NCBI GenBank assembly: GCA_903932145.1
Contig: CAIZFE010000037.1
Span: 44,833-108,832 of the forward strand
DNA length: 64,000 nt
Direction of reading: 5' to 3'
From: an uncultured Rhodopila sp.
GTDB lineage: Bacteria; Pseudomonadota; Alphaproteobacteria; Acetobacterales; Acetobacteraceae
A program made the translations under genes and the position numbers. Positions 8,388-16,856 of the stretch are shown here, piece by piece. Within the stretch, counting starts at the first letter, position 1. Every line of letters begins with the position of its first letter. Below the pieces are notes generated by a model. The model saw nothing but the letters and a program-made list of their open reading frames with translations, had not been told where the DNA came from and searched no databases.

Positions 8388-8707
8388 AGATCGAGGCCAT
8401 CGCGCCGCAGCTCTGACATAAACCCGGTGCGCTTCAAGTACGAACCAGCATGCAAGGGAAGTGCGTTAATGACCGCGCCGGTGTCAAACAAAATGTCCGT
8501 CTCGATCTCCGCCAAACGCCCTGATTCGTCACCGAAGCTGTCTGGTCCATGGAGGAAAACGGCAATGTCATAATCAGAATCCGGCCGGGCATCGCCGCGC
8601 GCACGCGATCCGAACAGGACCAGCCGCTCCAGCTTAGAGCCATACAGATCCCGTAACGCCCGGCTAAAGCGTATCAGAACAGGATCGTCGATTACGGTGG
8701 AGGACAT
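8384..8707 (-). CDS. MNT-type nucleotidyltransferase (probable antitoxin)
   Basis: This 107-residue minimal nucleotidyltransferase carries the signature LFGSRARGDARPDSDYDIAVF at residues 31-51: the GS pair and the D-x-D pair of metal-binding Asp residues are intact. Proteins of this type can neutralise a HEPN partner by adenylylating it. I place the start at ATG 8707 because GGAG lies six bases ahead of it. The frame is open upstream to a GTG at 8731 with no better ribosome site. The gene is co-transcribed with and overlaps the HEPN gene. Confidence 0.78.
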   Translation of the reverse strand: MSSTVIDDPVLIRFSRALRDLYGSKLERLVLFGSRARGDARPDSDYDIAVFLHGPDSFGDESGRLAEIETDILFDTGAVINALPLHAGSYLKRTGFMSELRRDGLDL

Positions 8708-8785
8708 CGCCCGCTCCAAAGGACAACTCACGATACCATGACACGCCCGACACCTGAATCATTTTCTGGTTCGCGCGCCAGCCCC

Positions 8786-9661
8786 CTAAGCCCGGATCTC
8801 CACCGTCACGTCCATCCCAAGGAAATCGGTCGGTTTCCCCGTAAAACTGCCCTTCAGCGGCACGGCCTGAGACGGATCGCGCGTCACCGCCACCCGGATG
8901 AGATTGCGGTCGCTCACAATACCGTTGGTCGGGTCGAACGGCACCCAACCGGCGCCCGGCAAATAGATTTGCGCCCAGGCATGCGTCACGCCGCCGCCGA
9001 TCAGCGTTTCCGCGCAGCCACTGATCTTGCTGTCATCATACAGATAGCCGGACACGAAGCGGGCGGCGAACCCCAGGGTGCGGGCGGCCTCCATCATTAG
9101 CAACGCGTAGTCGCGGCAGGTTCCTGTGCCGGAGTTCAAGGTCACCACCGGCTCCTGCGTGCCCATTTCGTCGCGCGGATTGTAGGTGAACTCGGCCTGG
9201 ATCGCCTTGGTCATCGCCGACAGGATCGCCATCGTGTCGTGATCCGTGGACGCCTCCACAAAGCGCCGAACCCAGGCATCGAGTTGGTGTTGCGGGTCGG
9301 GATAATGGCGTTCGGCGGTCCGGCCGATATCCGGCACTTCCGAGGCATCGTAACTGAACGGGTGGTGCCGGGCGTATTCCTCGATTTCGACGCCGTCCTC
9401 AGCTAGAGGAAAATGTTCCGCTCGGAATTTTGATTCGACGGACAGCTCGGTAGCGGGTTCGTTGAACCGGGCGATGGCGACGGAATTGCCGAAAACGTCG
9501 TGAATCCAGCGGATGGAGGCGGCTGGGTGGATGATCAGCGAGGTTTCCAACAGCCGCAGATCGTGGCTGTCACGCGGCCGCATCATCATCCGGTGCTCAC
9601 CGAACGTGACCGGGTTGGCGTAGCGGTAGGTGGTGGTATGGGTAACAGTCAGGACGGGCAC
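8786..9661 (-). CDS. Transglutaminase-like cysteine protease family protein (copy A)
   Basis: This is a bacterial transglutaminase-like protein with the N-terminal all-beta domain (VLTVTHTTTYRYANPVTFGE) followed by the catalytic core. The Cys lies in GTGTCRDYALLMMEAARTLG, the His in THAWAQIYLPG and the Asp in WVPFDPTNG. Family members are thought to act as peptidases or amidases; the substrate is unknown. I place the start at GTG 9661 behind GGAG with eight bases spacing. The frame is open to an ATG at 9727 that would add a poorly conserved basic N-terminus. A second protein of the same family is encoded 0.8 kb upstream, with a ModA-like gene between. No signal peptide is seen. Confidence 0.8.
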   Translation of the reverse strand: MPVLTVTHTTTYRYANPVTFGEHRMMMRPRDSHDLRLLETSLIIHPAASIRWIHDVFGNSVAIARFNEPATELSVESKFRAEHFPLAEDGVEIEEYARHHPFSYDASEVPDIGRTAERHYPDPQHQLDAWVRRFVEASTDHDTMAILSAMTKAIQAEFTYNPRDEMGTQEPVVTLNSGTGTCRDYALLMMEAARTLGFAARFVSGYLYDDSKISGCAETLIGGGVTHAWAQIYLPGAGWVPFDPTNGIVSDRNLIRVAVTRDPSQAVPLKGSFTGKPTDFLGMDVTVEIRA

Positions 9662-9752
9662 GAGCGATTCTCCGTTAACAGCGCGCCGCTTGCTAACGGT
9701 TCGGCCCCCTTTTGGATGCTTACGCACTAAGAGTTGGCTAACTGGTGCTTGG

Positions 9753-10433
9753 TTAGGCTGGTTCCAACCCCGTACGCCGCAAGATGGGGGCGATTCCCGG
9801 GGAGGCCAGGAATTTTAGCAGGCTTGTTGCCTGTTCAGGTCGGGTGGAACGGGTCAGAATTCCACCGGAGAACGTCGCGGTCGTTTGAATCTCGGCCGGA
9901 AGGGGGCCGACGACCTCAATACCCGGCACGACCATCAGCTCGCTGATCTGTTGGACCGCAAGGTCGCACTCGCCGCTGGCCACCCGTTCGGCGGTGAAGC
10001 CGGAGGCGGCGATCACGGCGCGGGCGTTAATTGCGGCCGCGATGCCGAGCCGGTCGATCAGGCCGGCGAAGAAGATGCCGCTGGCACCGATCTTTGAGTA
10101 GCACACCGAACGGGCGGCGAGCAGCGTGGTTCGGAAGGCGTCCACCGACGAAATATCCGGTCGTGGAGCACCTGCTTTGACCGCGATGCCGACGACGGAC
10201 AGCGCGACGTCGGTCCGGGTTCCGGGTCGGATGATCCCGGCCACGATCATGTCGTCGATGCCTTGTGCGGTCAGGATGGCGACATCGGCGACCTCGTCCG
10301 CGCGCAGCCGTTGCAGCAGGGCTACCGTGGGGGCGAAGTCGGTTTCGATGGAGGTGCCGGTTTCGGCTTCGAACCGTGCCGCCACCGCCGTCATCGCGCC
10401 CATCACGGCCAATGTCGAAATCACACGGATCAT
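9753..10433 (-). CDS. ModA-like periplasmic-binding-fold protein without signal peptide
   Basis: The 226-residue protein has the fold of molybdate/sulfate-type substrate-binding proteins. It has a first strand and helix VISTLAVMGAMTAVAARFEAE TG, then VADVAILTAQGID and a C-terminal AEQ-like domain ending ATSLLKFLASPGIAPILRRTGLEPA, close to the ModA end (FL.S..A...L...GF.P). No signal peptide precedes the first strand, so the protein would stay in the cytoplasm unless the start is wrong. Its ATG overlaps the stop of the upstream transglutaminase gene by four bases. No ABC permease or ATPase is nearby. It may be a ligand-binding sensor and not a transport component. Confidence 0.65.
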   Translation of the reverse strand: MIRVISTLAVMGAMTAVAARFEAETGTSIETDFAPTVALLQRLRADEVADVAILTAQGIDDMIVAGIIRPGTRTDVALSVVGIAVKAGAPRPDISSVDAFRTTLLAARSVCYSKIGASGIFFAGLIDRLGIAAAINARAVIAASGFTAERVASGECDLAVQQISELMVVPGIEVVGPLPAEIQTTATFSGGILTRSTRPEQATSLLKFLASPGIAPILRRTGLEPA

Positions 10434-11314
10434 GCGGCGTCTTCCACTTCGGCCGGTTCAAGATCGACGGCGACGGACACCGAATGACCGCCGCCGCCCA
10501 GAATGACGCCCATCACCGGGCTGACATCGGAGAAATCCCGGCCCCAGCCCAGCAAGACATGCTCGTCCTTGATCAGAATGCCGTTGGTGGGGTCGATATC
10601 GATCCAGCCGTGCTCTGGTCCCAGCCAGCATCCCACCCAGGCATGCGACTGATCCGAACCCAGGCGTTTGGTCTGGCCCGGCGGTGGCTTGGTGCGGATG
10701 TAGCCGGAGGTATAGCGCGCCGGGAGGCCGATCCCGCGCAGCCCGCTGATCATGGCATGGGAGAAATCCTGGCAGACGCCCTCTCGCCGCTTCATCACCT
10801 GCGACACCGGGGTGGAGATGGTGGTGACACCCGACCGGAAGCGGAAATCGGTGTAGAACCGCTCGTTCAGTTCCAGCAGGGCGTCCAGCACGGGGCGGCC
10901 CTCGGTGAACGACCGGGCAACGTAGGCCTTCGAATCCGGATCGATCGGCGCCATTGACGTGCCGAACTGGAATTCCACCGAGTCCCAGCCTTCCCGGGTA
11001 TGCGTCGCCTGGACGACCTGTTCCCACGCCAGCGTGTCCTCGACGGCGGGGGGAGCCGGGCAATCGACCTCAACGATGGAGTCGGATGTGACCTCAAAAT
11101 CCGCGTGCGGGCGGTCCATGAACAGCCAGGTCACATGATTGCCAAAATGGTCGTGCCCGTCGCTGCGGCGGGCCGGCGCCGGGTCGGAGGTGATGGTCTC
11201 CGATATGATGGTCTGCCAAGGGACCGGGCGCGGGCGGAGATGCACCATATGGGCGGCCAGTTCGACCGGGCTGCCGTAGGCGTATTGAGTGGTGTGTTGA
11301 ACGCGGTATCGCAT
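10430..11314 (-). CDS. Transglutaminase-like cysteine protease family protein (copy B)
   Basis: The 294-residue product again has the N-terminal beta domain (MRYRVQHTTQYAYGSPVELA) and a transglutaminase core. The Cys is in REGVCQDFSHAMISGLRGIG, the His in SDQSHAWVGCWLG and the Asp in WIDIDPTNG. I start it at ATG 11314 because homology begins there; the frame extends to 11647 inside the promoter region of the divergent enolase gene. It overlaps the ModA-like gene by four bases. This subfamily is often encoded beside alpha-E and ATP-grasp proteins, but neither is present here. Confidence 0.8.
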   Translation of the reverse strand: MRYRVQHTTQYAYGSPVELAAHMVHLRPRPVPWQTIISETITSDPAPARRSDGHDHFGNHVTWLFMDRPHADFEVTSDSIVEVDCPAPPAVEDTLAWEQVVQATHTREGWDSVEFQFGTSMAPIDPDSKAYVARSFTEGRPVLDALLELNERFYTDFRFRSGVTTISTPVSQVMKRREGVCQDFSHAMISGLRGIGLPARYTSGYIRTKPPPGQTKRLGSDQSHAWVGCWLGPEHGWIDIDPTNGILIKDEHVLLGWGRDFSDVSPVMGVILGGGGHSVSVAVDLEPAEVEDAA

Positions 11315-11426
11315 TCTGTCTTGTAGAGCGATTTCCGGCAGACTGGAAATGCGAACGTTGCGGGGCTTGCTCTGTGCCGGTCGAACGTGACGTGCCAGTG
11401 TTGGGTCCACATAGAGAGGAACCGTC

Positions 11427-12515
11427 ATGAAAATCACCCGTCTTCGCACGCAGGTCGTGCATCTGCCGATCGATCCGCCCATCCCGACCGCGCTTCTGGG
11501 CATGATCCGGTCCGCCGATTGCATCCTGACGTTTCTCGACACCGACGAGGGGATTACCGGCGAAGGGCTGGTGTTCTCGATCAACAACCGCCGGCTGAGC
11601 GTGATTTTGGAAATGATCCGCCAGTTGGAGGACCTGGTCGTCGGCATGGACCCGCGGATCGGCGGCGCGTTGAATGCCGGGGCCTGGAAAGAGTTGAATT
11701 TCCTTGGCTACGAGGGCGTGTCGATCGTCGGTCTGGCGGCCGTGGACAACGCGTTATGGGATTTGCGCGGCAAGGCGGCGGGGCTGAACGTCGCCCATCT
11801 GATTGGCGCCTGCCGCACCGCCGTGCCAACCTATGCCAGCGGCGGCCTGTGGCTTGGTGGCTCCATCGACGAACTGCAAGCGCAGGCGCGGTCTTTCGTC
11901 GATCGTGGATTCCGGGCGATGAAGACGCGGGTGGGACCGACCGACCCGGAGCGCATGGTTGCGCGCGTGGCGGCGGTGCGGGAGGCGATCGGTCCCGACA
12001 TTGGATTGATGGTCGATGCCAACCAGCAAATGAGCGTCAAGCAGGCGATTCGCATCGGCCGCATGATGGAGCCGCTGAACCTGACCTGGTTCGAGGAACC
12101 GGTGATCTGCCACGACCATGAGGGCGAGGCGACCATCAGGGCGGCGCTGGACACTCCGCTTGCCTCCGGTGAAACCGTTTACACCCATCGGGGGGTGCTG
12201 CGGTCGCTACAGGCCGGCGCCTGCGACGTGATGATGCCCGACCTGCAACGCATGGGCGGCCCGACGGAATTCCTGAAGGCCGGCCATCTGTGTGAGGCAT
12301 TTCATATTCCGTGTTCCTCGCATTTGTTCCCCGAAATGAGTCTGGCTCTGCTGGCCGGGCTGCCGGGCGGATATTATCTGGAACACATGCCGTGGTTCGA
12401 AAGCATCTACCGCGAGCCGATCGAACTGGACGCCAACGGCCATGCGATCGTGTCCGATCGCCCAGGCTGGGGATTCAGCTTCGATCCTGACGCAATCCGG
12501 CATTTTTCTGCCTGA
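11427..12515 (+). CDS. Mandelate racemase/muconate-lactonizing family enzyme
   Basis: This 362-residue enolase-superfamily enzyme binds Mg2+ and abstracts a proton alpha to a carboxylate. Visible features are the capping domain, VSIVGLAAVDNALWDLRGKA near residue 95, KTRVG near 168 (a K-x-R version of the K-x-K base motif) and the three metal ligands in VDANQ, WFEEP and ASGE. DLQRMGG and SSHLFPE supply the Asp-His dyad of the mandelate racemase group. The Arg in place of the second Lys may change the substrate. The gene is divergent from the transglutaminase operon. It is only distantly related to the tartrate dehydratase at the left edge. Confidence 0.82.
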   Translation: MKITRLRTQVVHLPIDPPIPTALLGMIRSADCILTFLDTDEGITGEGLVFSINNRRLSVILEMIRQLEDLVVGMDPRIGGALNAGAWKELNFLGYEGVSIVGLAAVDNALWDLRGKAAGLNVAHLIGACRTAVPTYASGGLWLGGSIDELQAQARSFVDRGFRAMKTRVGPTDPERMVARVAAVREAIGPDIGLMVDANQQMSVKQAIRIGRMMEPLNLTWFEEPVICHDHEGEATIRAALDTPLASGETVYTHRGVLRSLQAGACDVMMPDLQRMGGPTEFLKAGHLCEAFHIPCSSHLFPEMSLALLAGLPGGYYLEHMPWFESIYREPIELDANGHAIVSDRPGWGFSFDPDAIRHFSA

Positions 12516-12761
12516 GGGAGGGCGCGGGATGCCGGGTTCGGTTCGTAGTGGTTTCTACACCCCTGGCTGACCCGGCCGCAGGACAAAACGATGGCCATCA
12601 TCGAACGGTTCGCGGAGATTTTCGCGTAGATCGTGTCGAGCGGGCCTCACTTGAACGTGTGGTCCGGCGTCACTGGCGGAATTGCATTTGCGGGCCAAAA
12701 GGTAATACTGAACAGTGTCTGAAGCAGGCCGTATCGAAGCCGCGTAAGGGAGGACATAATC

Positions 12762-13052
12762 ATGCAAATAGTTGTGAGAAGCTACTCCGGCAAGGGCGCC
12801 AAAGAACTGTTCGATGTGCTGGCAAAACATACCGGCGAGGTCGAAAAACTGTTGCGCTCCGTCACAGGCTTTGTGAGCTACACATTGGCCCGCACTGGCG
12901 ATGGCGGTTACTCGGTGACGGTGTGTCAGGATAAAGCCGGCATTGATGAGAGCGTGCAGAAGGCCAGGGACTGGATCGCCAAAAACGCCGAGGGTACAGG
13001 CGCCGCGCAGCCGCAGGTTTACGAAGGAACGGTGCTCGTTCATGCGAAATAG
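12762..13052 (+). CDS. Small ABM-like (dimeric alpha-beta barrel) protein
   Basis: This 96-residue protein has a strong ribosome site (gggagg, eight bases upstream). The pattern QIVVRSYSG, a helix, VTGFVSYTLARTGDGGYSVTVCQDKAG, a helix and a final strand YEGTVLVHA is compatible with the antibiotic-biosynthesis-monooxygenase-like ferredoxin fold. No specific family could be assigned. It stands alone, with non-coding flanks of about 250 and 340 bases. Confidence 0.6.
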   Translation: MQIVVRSYSGKGAKELFDVLAKHTGEVEKLLRSVTGFVSYTLARTGDGGYSVTVCQDKAGIDESVQKARDWIAKNAEGTGAAQPQVYEGTVLVHAK

Positions 13053-13390
13053 CATTCGTTCGGGATTGCTCGGTTGATCCGTCATGGCTTGGCTTGTTCG
13101 GGCTATCTGTCGTGGGACTGGTGGCTTGGAAAAGCTGACCATGACGCCGGGCGGCTGGAGTTGAGTTGGTCTCATACCACCGGCCGTTGGGGCCGACTCT
13201 CGCCACCACCCTTCATGGCCCGAACAAGCCGACCCCTATCGGATGTGGAATATCCGTACGTCAATGCCAACGGCGGTTGGTATCAGTTTCTACTTTGGCT
13301 TGACTTGCGACCAATGGACTGACCGGGGGAAGCGGGTTTCCTCGGACCAATCCGGAATGCCCGGCCAGAAAAGACCCGGAGGAAACGATA
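13053..13390. other. Intergenic region with degenerate REP sequence
   Basis: There is no gene here. Bases 13081-13146 are a decayed palindrome of the window-wide family (gtcatggcttggcttgttcg at one end, ctgaccatgac at the other), and a half-element (catggcccgaacaagccgac) lies near 13215. The ribosome site of the P450 gene (ggagg) is at the right end. Confidence 0.6.
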
Positions 13391-14611
13391 ATGGTAACTC
13401 AAATCCAAGGCGATATGTTCACGCGCGAAGTCATCGCGGATCCTTATGCTTACTACGGCAAATTGCGGGATCACGACCCCGTCCATTGGAACGAGGCCTA
13501 TGAACTTTGGGTCGTCACACGCTACGACGATCTGGTCTGGCTGACCCGGCATCATGAATTGTTCTCCTCCGCCGTCTTCAGGAACGACCCGCGCGGTCCC
13601 TATCCGGCCATCGATGAGTCAGATCTGGGGCTGTATGAGTATGTGAAGAACTATCAGGCCGATCAGTTCATCCAGCACGACCGCCCCGAACATCTGGAGA
13701 TGCGTCGGGTACTGCACAGCTATTTCACGCCCAAATCAATGGAATCCTGGCGGCCGTTTGTCCAGGCCGCGGTGAAGGAACTGCTCGATGCCGCCGAAGC
13801 GAAAGGCGAGATCGATGTCATGCGTGACCTCGCCACCCCGCTGCCGGTTCTGGTGATCGCGCAAATGATGGGCGTGCCGGCGGAAGAGCGGCCCTACGTC
13901 AGGGAACTCGCGGAAAAGCTGCTGTATATCGGTCGTGGCGAAGGCGACCGGATGAAGCCGCTGACCGAGGGCATGCGCGGCATGATCGAATACGTGGAAC
14001 CGATGGTTGAGCGGCGACTTGTCGATCCCGGCGACGATTTCATTTCGGTGTTGGCGCACGGCGAGAAGAAAGGTGTATTCACCCGGCATGAAGTGTTGGT
14101 CAACGCGTCGTTGCTGTTGCTGGCCGGTCATGAGACGACGATCAACCTGATCTGCAACGGCACCCTGTCGTTCATCCGCAATCCCGATCAGTGGGCGCTG
14201 CTGAAACAGGACCCCGCCGGTCTGGCCAAATCGGCGACCGAGGAGTGCCTGCGTTATGACTCGCCGGTGAAGTCGATCCAGCGCATCGCCTCGCAGGATG
14301 TCGAGATGCGCGGCAAGACGCTGCGTAAGGACGATCGCGTCCGTTGGTTCATTTCGTCGGCCAACCGTGATCCCGACGCGTTTCCCCATCCCGAAGCGTT
14401 CGACATCACCCGGCATCCGAACCAGCATGTCGCGTTTGGATCGGGAACCCACCATTGTCTGGGCGCGACGCTGGCCCGGGTGGAGGGACAGGAAGTGTTC
14501 AAGGCGTTGGCCGAGCGGTTCCCGAACCTTCAGGCAAAGACGAAGGATTTGGAATATCAGCCGAGTATCACGTTCCGCTCCCTGAAATCCCTGCCTGTGA
14601 CCTGGCACTAG
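13391..14611 (+). CDS. Cytochrome P450
   Basis: This soluble bacterial P450 monooxygenase has 406 residues. The I-helix oxygen-activation motif is LLAGHETT near residue 250, the K-helix ExxR reads EECLRYD near 290, and the heme-thiolate loop FGSGTHHCLGATLARVE near 355 supplies the axial Cys. The HDRPEHLEMRRVL C-helix motif near residue 95 is also typical. A ferredoxin gene starts four bases after the stop and is the likely electron donor. No ferredoxin reductase is in the window. The substrate is unknown. Good ribosome site (ggagga) upstream. Confidence 0.92.
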   Translation: MVTQIQGDMFTREVIADPYAYYGKLRDHDPVHWNEAYELWVVTRYDDLVWLTRHHELFSSAVFRNDPRGPYPAIDESDLGLYEYVKNYQADQFIQHDRPEHLEMRRVLHSYFTPKSMESWRPFVQAAVKELLDAAEAKGEIDVMRDLATPLPVLVIAQMMGVPAEERPYVRELAEKLLYIGRGEGDRMKPLTEGMRGMIEYVEPMVERRLVDPGDDFISVLAHGEKKGVFTRHEVLVNASLLLLAGHETTINLICNGTLSFIRNPDQWALLKQDPAGLAKSATEECLRYDSPVKSIQRIASQDVEMRGKTLRKDDRVRWFISSANRDPDAFPHPEAFDITRHPNQHVAFGSGTHHCLGATLARVEGQEVFKALAERFPNLQAKTKDLEYQPSITFRSLKSLPVTWH

Positions 14612-14615
14612 GCCC

Positions 14616-14846
14616 ATGACAGAAACCCGCAAGCTGCGCGTCCGGGTCGATCCTCAGGTCTGCGTCGGAAACGCGATGTGCGAGGCGATCGCCGCCAACA
14701 CATTCCGGATCAATGACAACCGCCAGTCCGAGGCGGTCAACCCGGACGGAGACAGTATCGATAACATATTGGAGGCCGCCGAAAATTGTCCGGTCAGTGC
14801 CATAGTCGTAGAGGATGCCGAGACCGGAGAGCGATTGTTCCCTTGA
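14616..14846 (+). CDS. P450-associated [3Fe-4S] ferredoxin
   Basis: The 76-residue ferredoxin has three cluster Cys residues: CVGNAMC at residues 17-23 and the Cys in AENCPVSAI near 58. The position that would hold a fourth Cys is Asn, matching the CxxNxxC...CP pattern of [3Fe-4S] ferredoxins that feed electrons to bacterial P450s. The four-base spacing after the P450 gene indicates one transcript and a dedicated redox pair. Confidence 0.88.
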   Translation: MTETRKLRVRVDPQVCVGNAMCEAIAANTFRINDNRQSEAVNPDGDSIDNILEAAENCPVSAIVVEDAETGERLFP

Positions 14847-14914
14847 TCTCTTCAGACGTGAGGCCTGCAAAGAAAATAATGCCGGACCCCTGGTATCGTG
14901 GGCGGCTTCCCTCT

Positions 14915-15004
14915 CCGTCATGACCGGGCTTGGCCCGGTCACCCACGATTTTTCTGGCGGCTTTACAGGAAGGACTGGAAGGCCGCGCCAAGCCCGGCCA
15001 TGGA
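14915..15004. repeat. REP-like palindrome
   Basis: The arms ccgtcatgaccgggcttggc... and ...gccaagcccggccatgg lie about 45 bases apart between the ferredoxin and binding-protein genes. The central part is more diverged than in the 4849-4940 copy. Same family as the other palindromes. Confidence 0.65.
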
Positions 15005-15123
15005 GAATGGGCTGATATTCCTTTTCCACCGCCTTCAATAGTGATTCGCTCCCGCCAAGCGCGTCGCGCTAATCTTTGAATTTCCACAAGAACCCGCACC
15101 TGATGTGGGCATGGGAGGGCGTC

Positions 15124-16386
15124 ATGACAAGAATACTGCAATCTTTGTTGGCCTATGCTCTGGTTCTTGCGTCAATGCTGGCTCCAGGTAGCGCACCTCG
15201 CGCTATCGCCGAGGACACGATCAAAATCGCCTTCATCGCGCCATTCTCCGGCGCGTTCGCGCCGCAGGGCGATGCGTTCCTGAAGGAGCTCCGCTACTCG
15301 ATGGATGTCGTCAACAAGACCGGCGGCGCACTCGGGAAACAGTTCGAAATTGTGACGTTCGACGACAAGCTTCAGCCGGCCGAAGCGATTATCGCCTTGA
15401 AATCGGCGACCGACCAGAACATCCCCATCGTCATTCAATGCATCGGATCGAACGTCGCCGCGGCCATGATCGATGGCGTGGCGAAGTATAACGCCCGCAA
15501 TCCGGACAACCGGGTCCTGTATGCGAACTGCGCCGCATTGGCGAACGAGCTGACCAACGAAAAATGCGACTTCTGGCATTTCCGGTTCGCCGCCAACGTT
15601 GGCCAGCGGGTGGAAACGCTGATCCGAGCACTGCCGAAGGACACCACCACGGTCTATCTGATCAATCAGGACTATCTGTATGGACAGTCCGTGCAGGCCG
15701 ACATGAAGTCCTATCTGGCGAAACTGCGGCCCGACATAAAGATTGTCGGCGACGATCTGGTGCCGTTTGGCAAGGTCAAGGATTTCTCGCCGTATGTCGG
15801 CAAGATCAAGGTCTCGGGTGCGAAGGCTGTGCTGACCTCCAACTGGGGCGTGGATTTCAATCTCTTGCTAAAATCCGGTGTCGAAACCGCTCTGGACGTG
15901 AATTACTTCACGCTGTCCGCGCATCTGAACGGTGGCCCGACCAGCATGGGAAAATCGGGCGCCGACCGCGTCTATGCGGCGCTGGACTTCCACCACAATA
16001 TCCCGAGTGAGATCGGCAATGTCGAAACCGACGCCTGGATCAAGGGGTTCCACGATCAGTTCCCTGATTTCGACTATACCTGGATAAACTACCGAACGAT
16101 GTTTGAGATGCTACAGGCTGCCATCAACAAGGCTGGCTCAACCGATCCGCTGAAGGTCGCACTGGCTCTGGAGGGAATGCAGGTCACCGACGCCGTCGGC
16201 CAGAAAAACACGATGCGGCGGGAAGATCATCAGTTGATCGACCAATTCTATGCCGCGGTCTTTACCAGCGGCGTGAAATACGATTCCGAAGGCACCGGCT
16301 TTGGTTGGAAGACCGTCAAGACCATCCCGGCCTCTGAGCTGTCTCAGCCCACGACCTGCAAGATGAAACGTCCCGCCGGCGCGTGA
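15124..16386 (+). CDS. Branched-chain amino-acid-type ABC substrate-binding protein
   Basis: This 420-residue periplasmic binding protein belongs to the Leu/Ile/Val family. It has a signal peptide (MTRILQSLLAYALVLASMLA, cleavage near APRAIA/ED) followed by IKIAFIAPFSGAFAPQGDAF, IVIQCIGSNVAAAMIDGVA and YLINQDYLYGQS. The start at 15124 has ggaggg seven bases ahead; an in-frame ATG at 15076 would bury the signal peptide. No permease or ATPase genes accompany it, so it is an orphan whose transporter is encoded elsewhere. The ligand is not predictable. Confidence 0.82.
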   Translation: MTRILQSLLAYALVLASMLAPGSAPRAIAEDTIKIAFIAPFSGAFAPQGDAFLKELRYSMDVVNKTGGALGKQFEIVTFDDKLQPAEAIIALKSATDQNIPIVIQCIGSNVAAAMIDGVAKYNARNPDNRVLYANCAALANELTNEKCDFWHFRFAANVGQRVETLIRALPKDTTTVYLINQDYLYGQSVQADMKSYLAKLRPDIKIVGDDLVPFGKVKDFSPYVGKIKVSGAKAVLTSNWGVDFNLLLKSGVETALDVNYFTLSAHLNGGPTSMGKSGADRVYAALDFHHNIPSEIGNVETDAWIKGFHDQFPDFDYTWINYRTMFEMLQAAINKAGSTDPLKVALALEGMQVTDAVGQKNTMRREDHQLIDQFYAAVFTSGVKYDSEGTGFGWKTVKTIPASELSQPTTCKMKRPAGA

Positions 16387-16408
16387 TATTCGCTGGCGTT
16401 CAGGGGAT

Positions 16409-16437
16409 AGTCGCAGTGCCTGACTATCTCCCAACGC
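16409..16437. terminator. Hairpin after the binding-protein gene
   Basis: The sequence ggggatagtc and gactatctccc form a 9-10 bp stem with a 9-base loop just downstream of the binding-protein stop. There is no T-run, so a role in termination is possible but weak. It also sits near the 3' end of the oppositely oriented CcdA-like gene. Confidence 0.35.
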
Positions 16438-16453
16438 GGCGGATCAGTCATTT

Positions 16454-16747
16454 CTAAGCACGACTGATCATTTCATCAGCAGCCCGAATGGAGGCCGCGT
16501 CCGATAGAAATTCGTCGCGTTCATGCCGGGCATTCAATGCCGAAATGACATCTTCGAGACGCTCATCTTCCACCCTTTGGCGGGCAGCTTCTGTCCCAAC
16601 GTATGCGGCTAACAGGTCTTCGACCGTTCCAGACAGGTCTTGTGTCAAAGCCTTTGCCCGCCAAACAAGGCCTTCGTTCAGTGAAAGGTTGACTGCCTTT
16701 CGCGGTGCATTGCGGGCATACGTCGTGACGGCAGCCAGGGTCGACAT
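16454..16747 (-). CDS. CcdA-family antitoxin, orphan
   Basis: This 97-residue protein resembles type II antitoxins of the CcdA family. An N-terminal ribbon-helix-helix DNA-binding region (RKAVNLSLNEGLVWRAKALT) is followed by DLSGTVEDLLAAYV and a charged C-terminal tail that would bind the toxin. No CcdB-like gene is found next to it on either side: 16387-16453 is too short and 16748-16856 has no frame. It is therefore an orphan antitoxin or the remnant of a lost pair. Confidence 0.65.
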   Translation of the reverse strand: MSTLAAVTTYARNAPRKAVNLSLNEGLVWRAKALTQDLSGTVEDLLAAYVGTEAARQRVEDERLEDVISALNARHERDEFLSDAASIRAADEMISRA

Positions 16748-16856
16748 GGTTCACCTCTGCCGAGAGCATATGCGCAGGCCATGCCCGTAAACAAGCCGCA
16801 AACATCCGCCAGCAAGGACGGCCCCAAACCCGGGACCATCCTCGCCGACCACCAAA

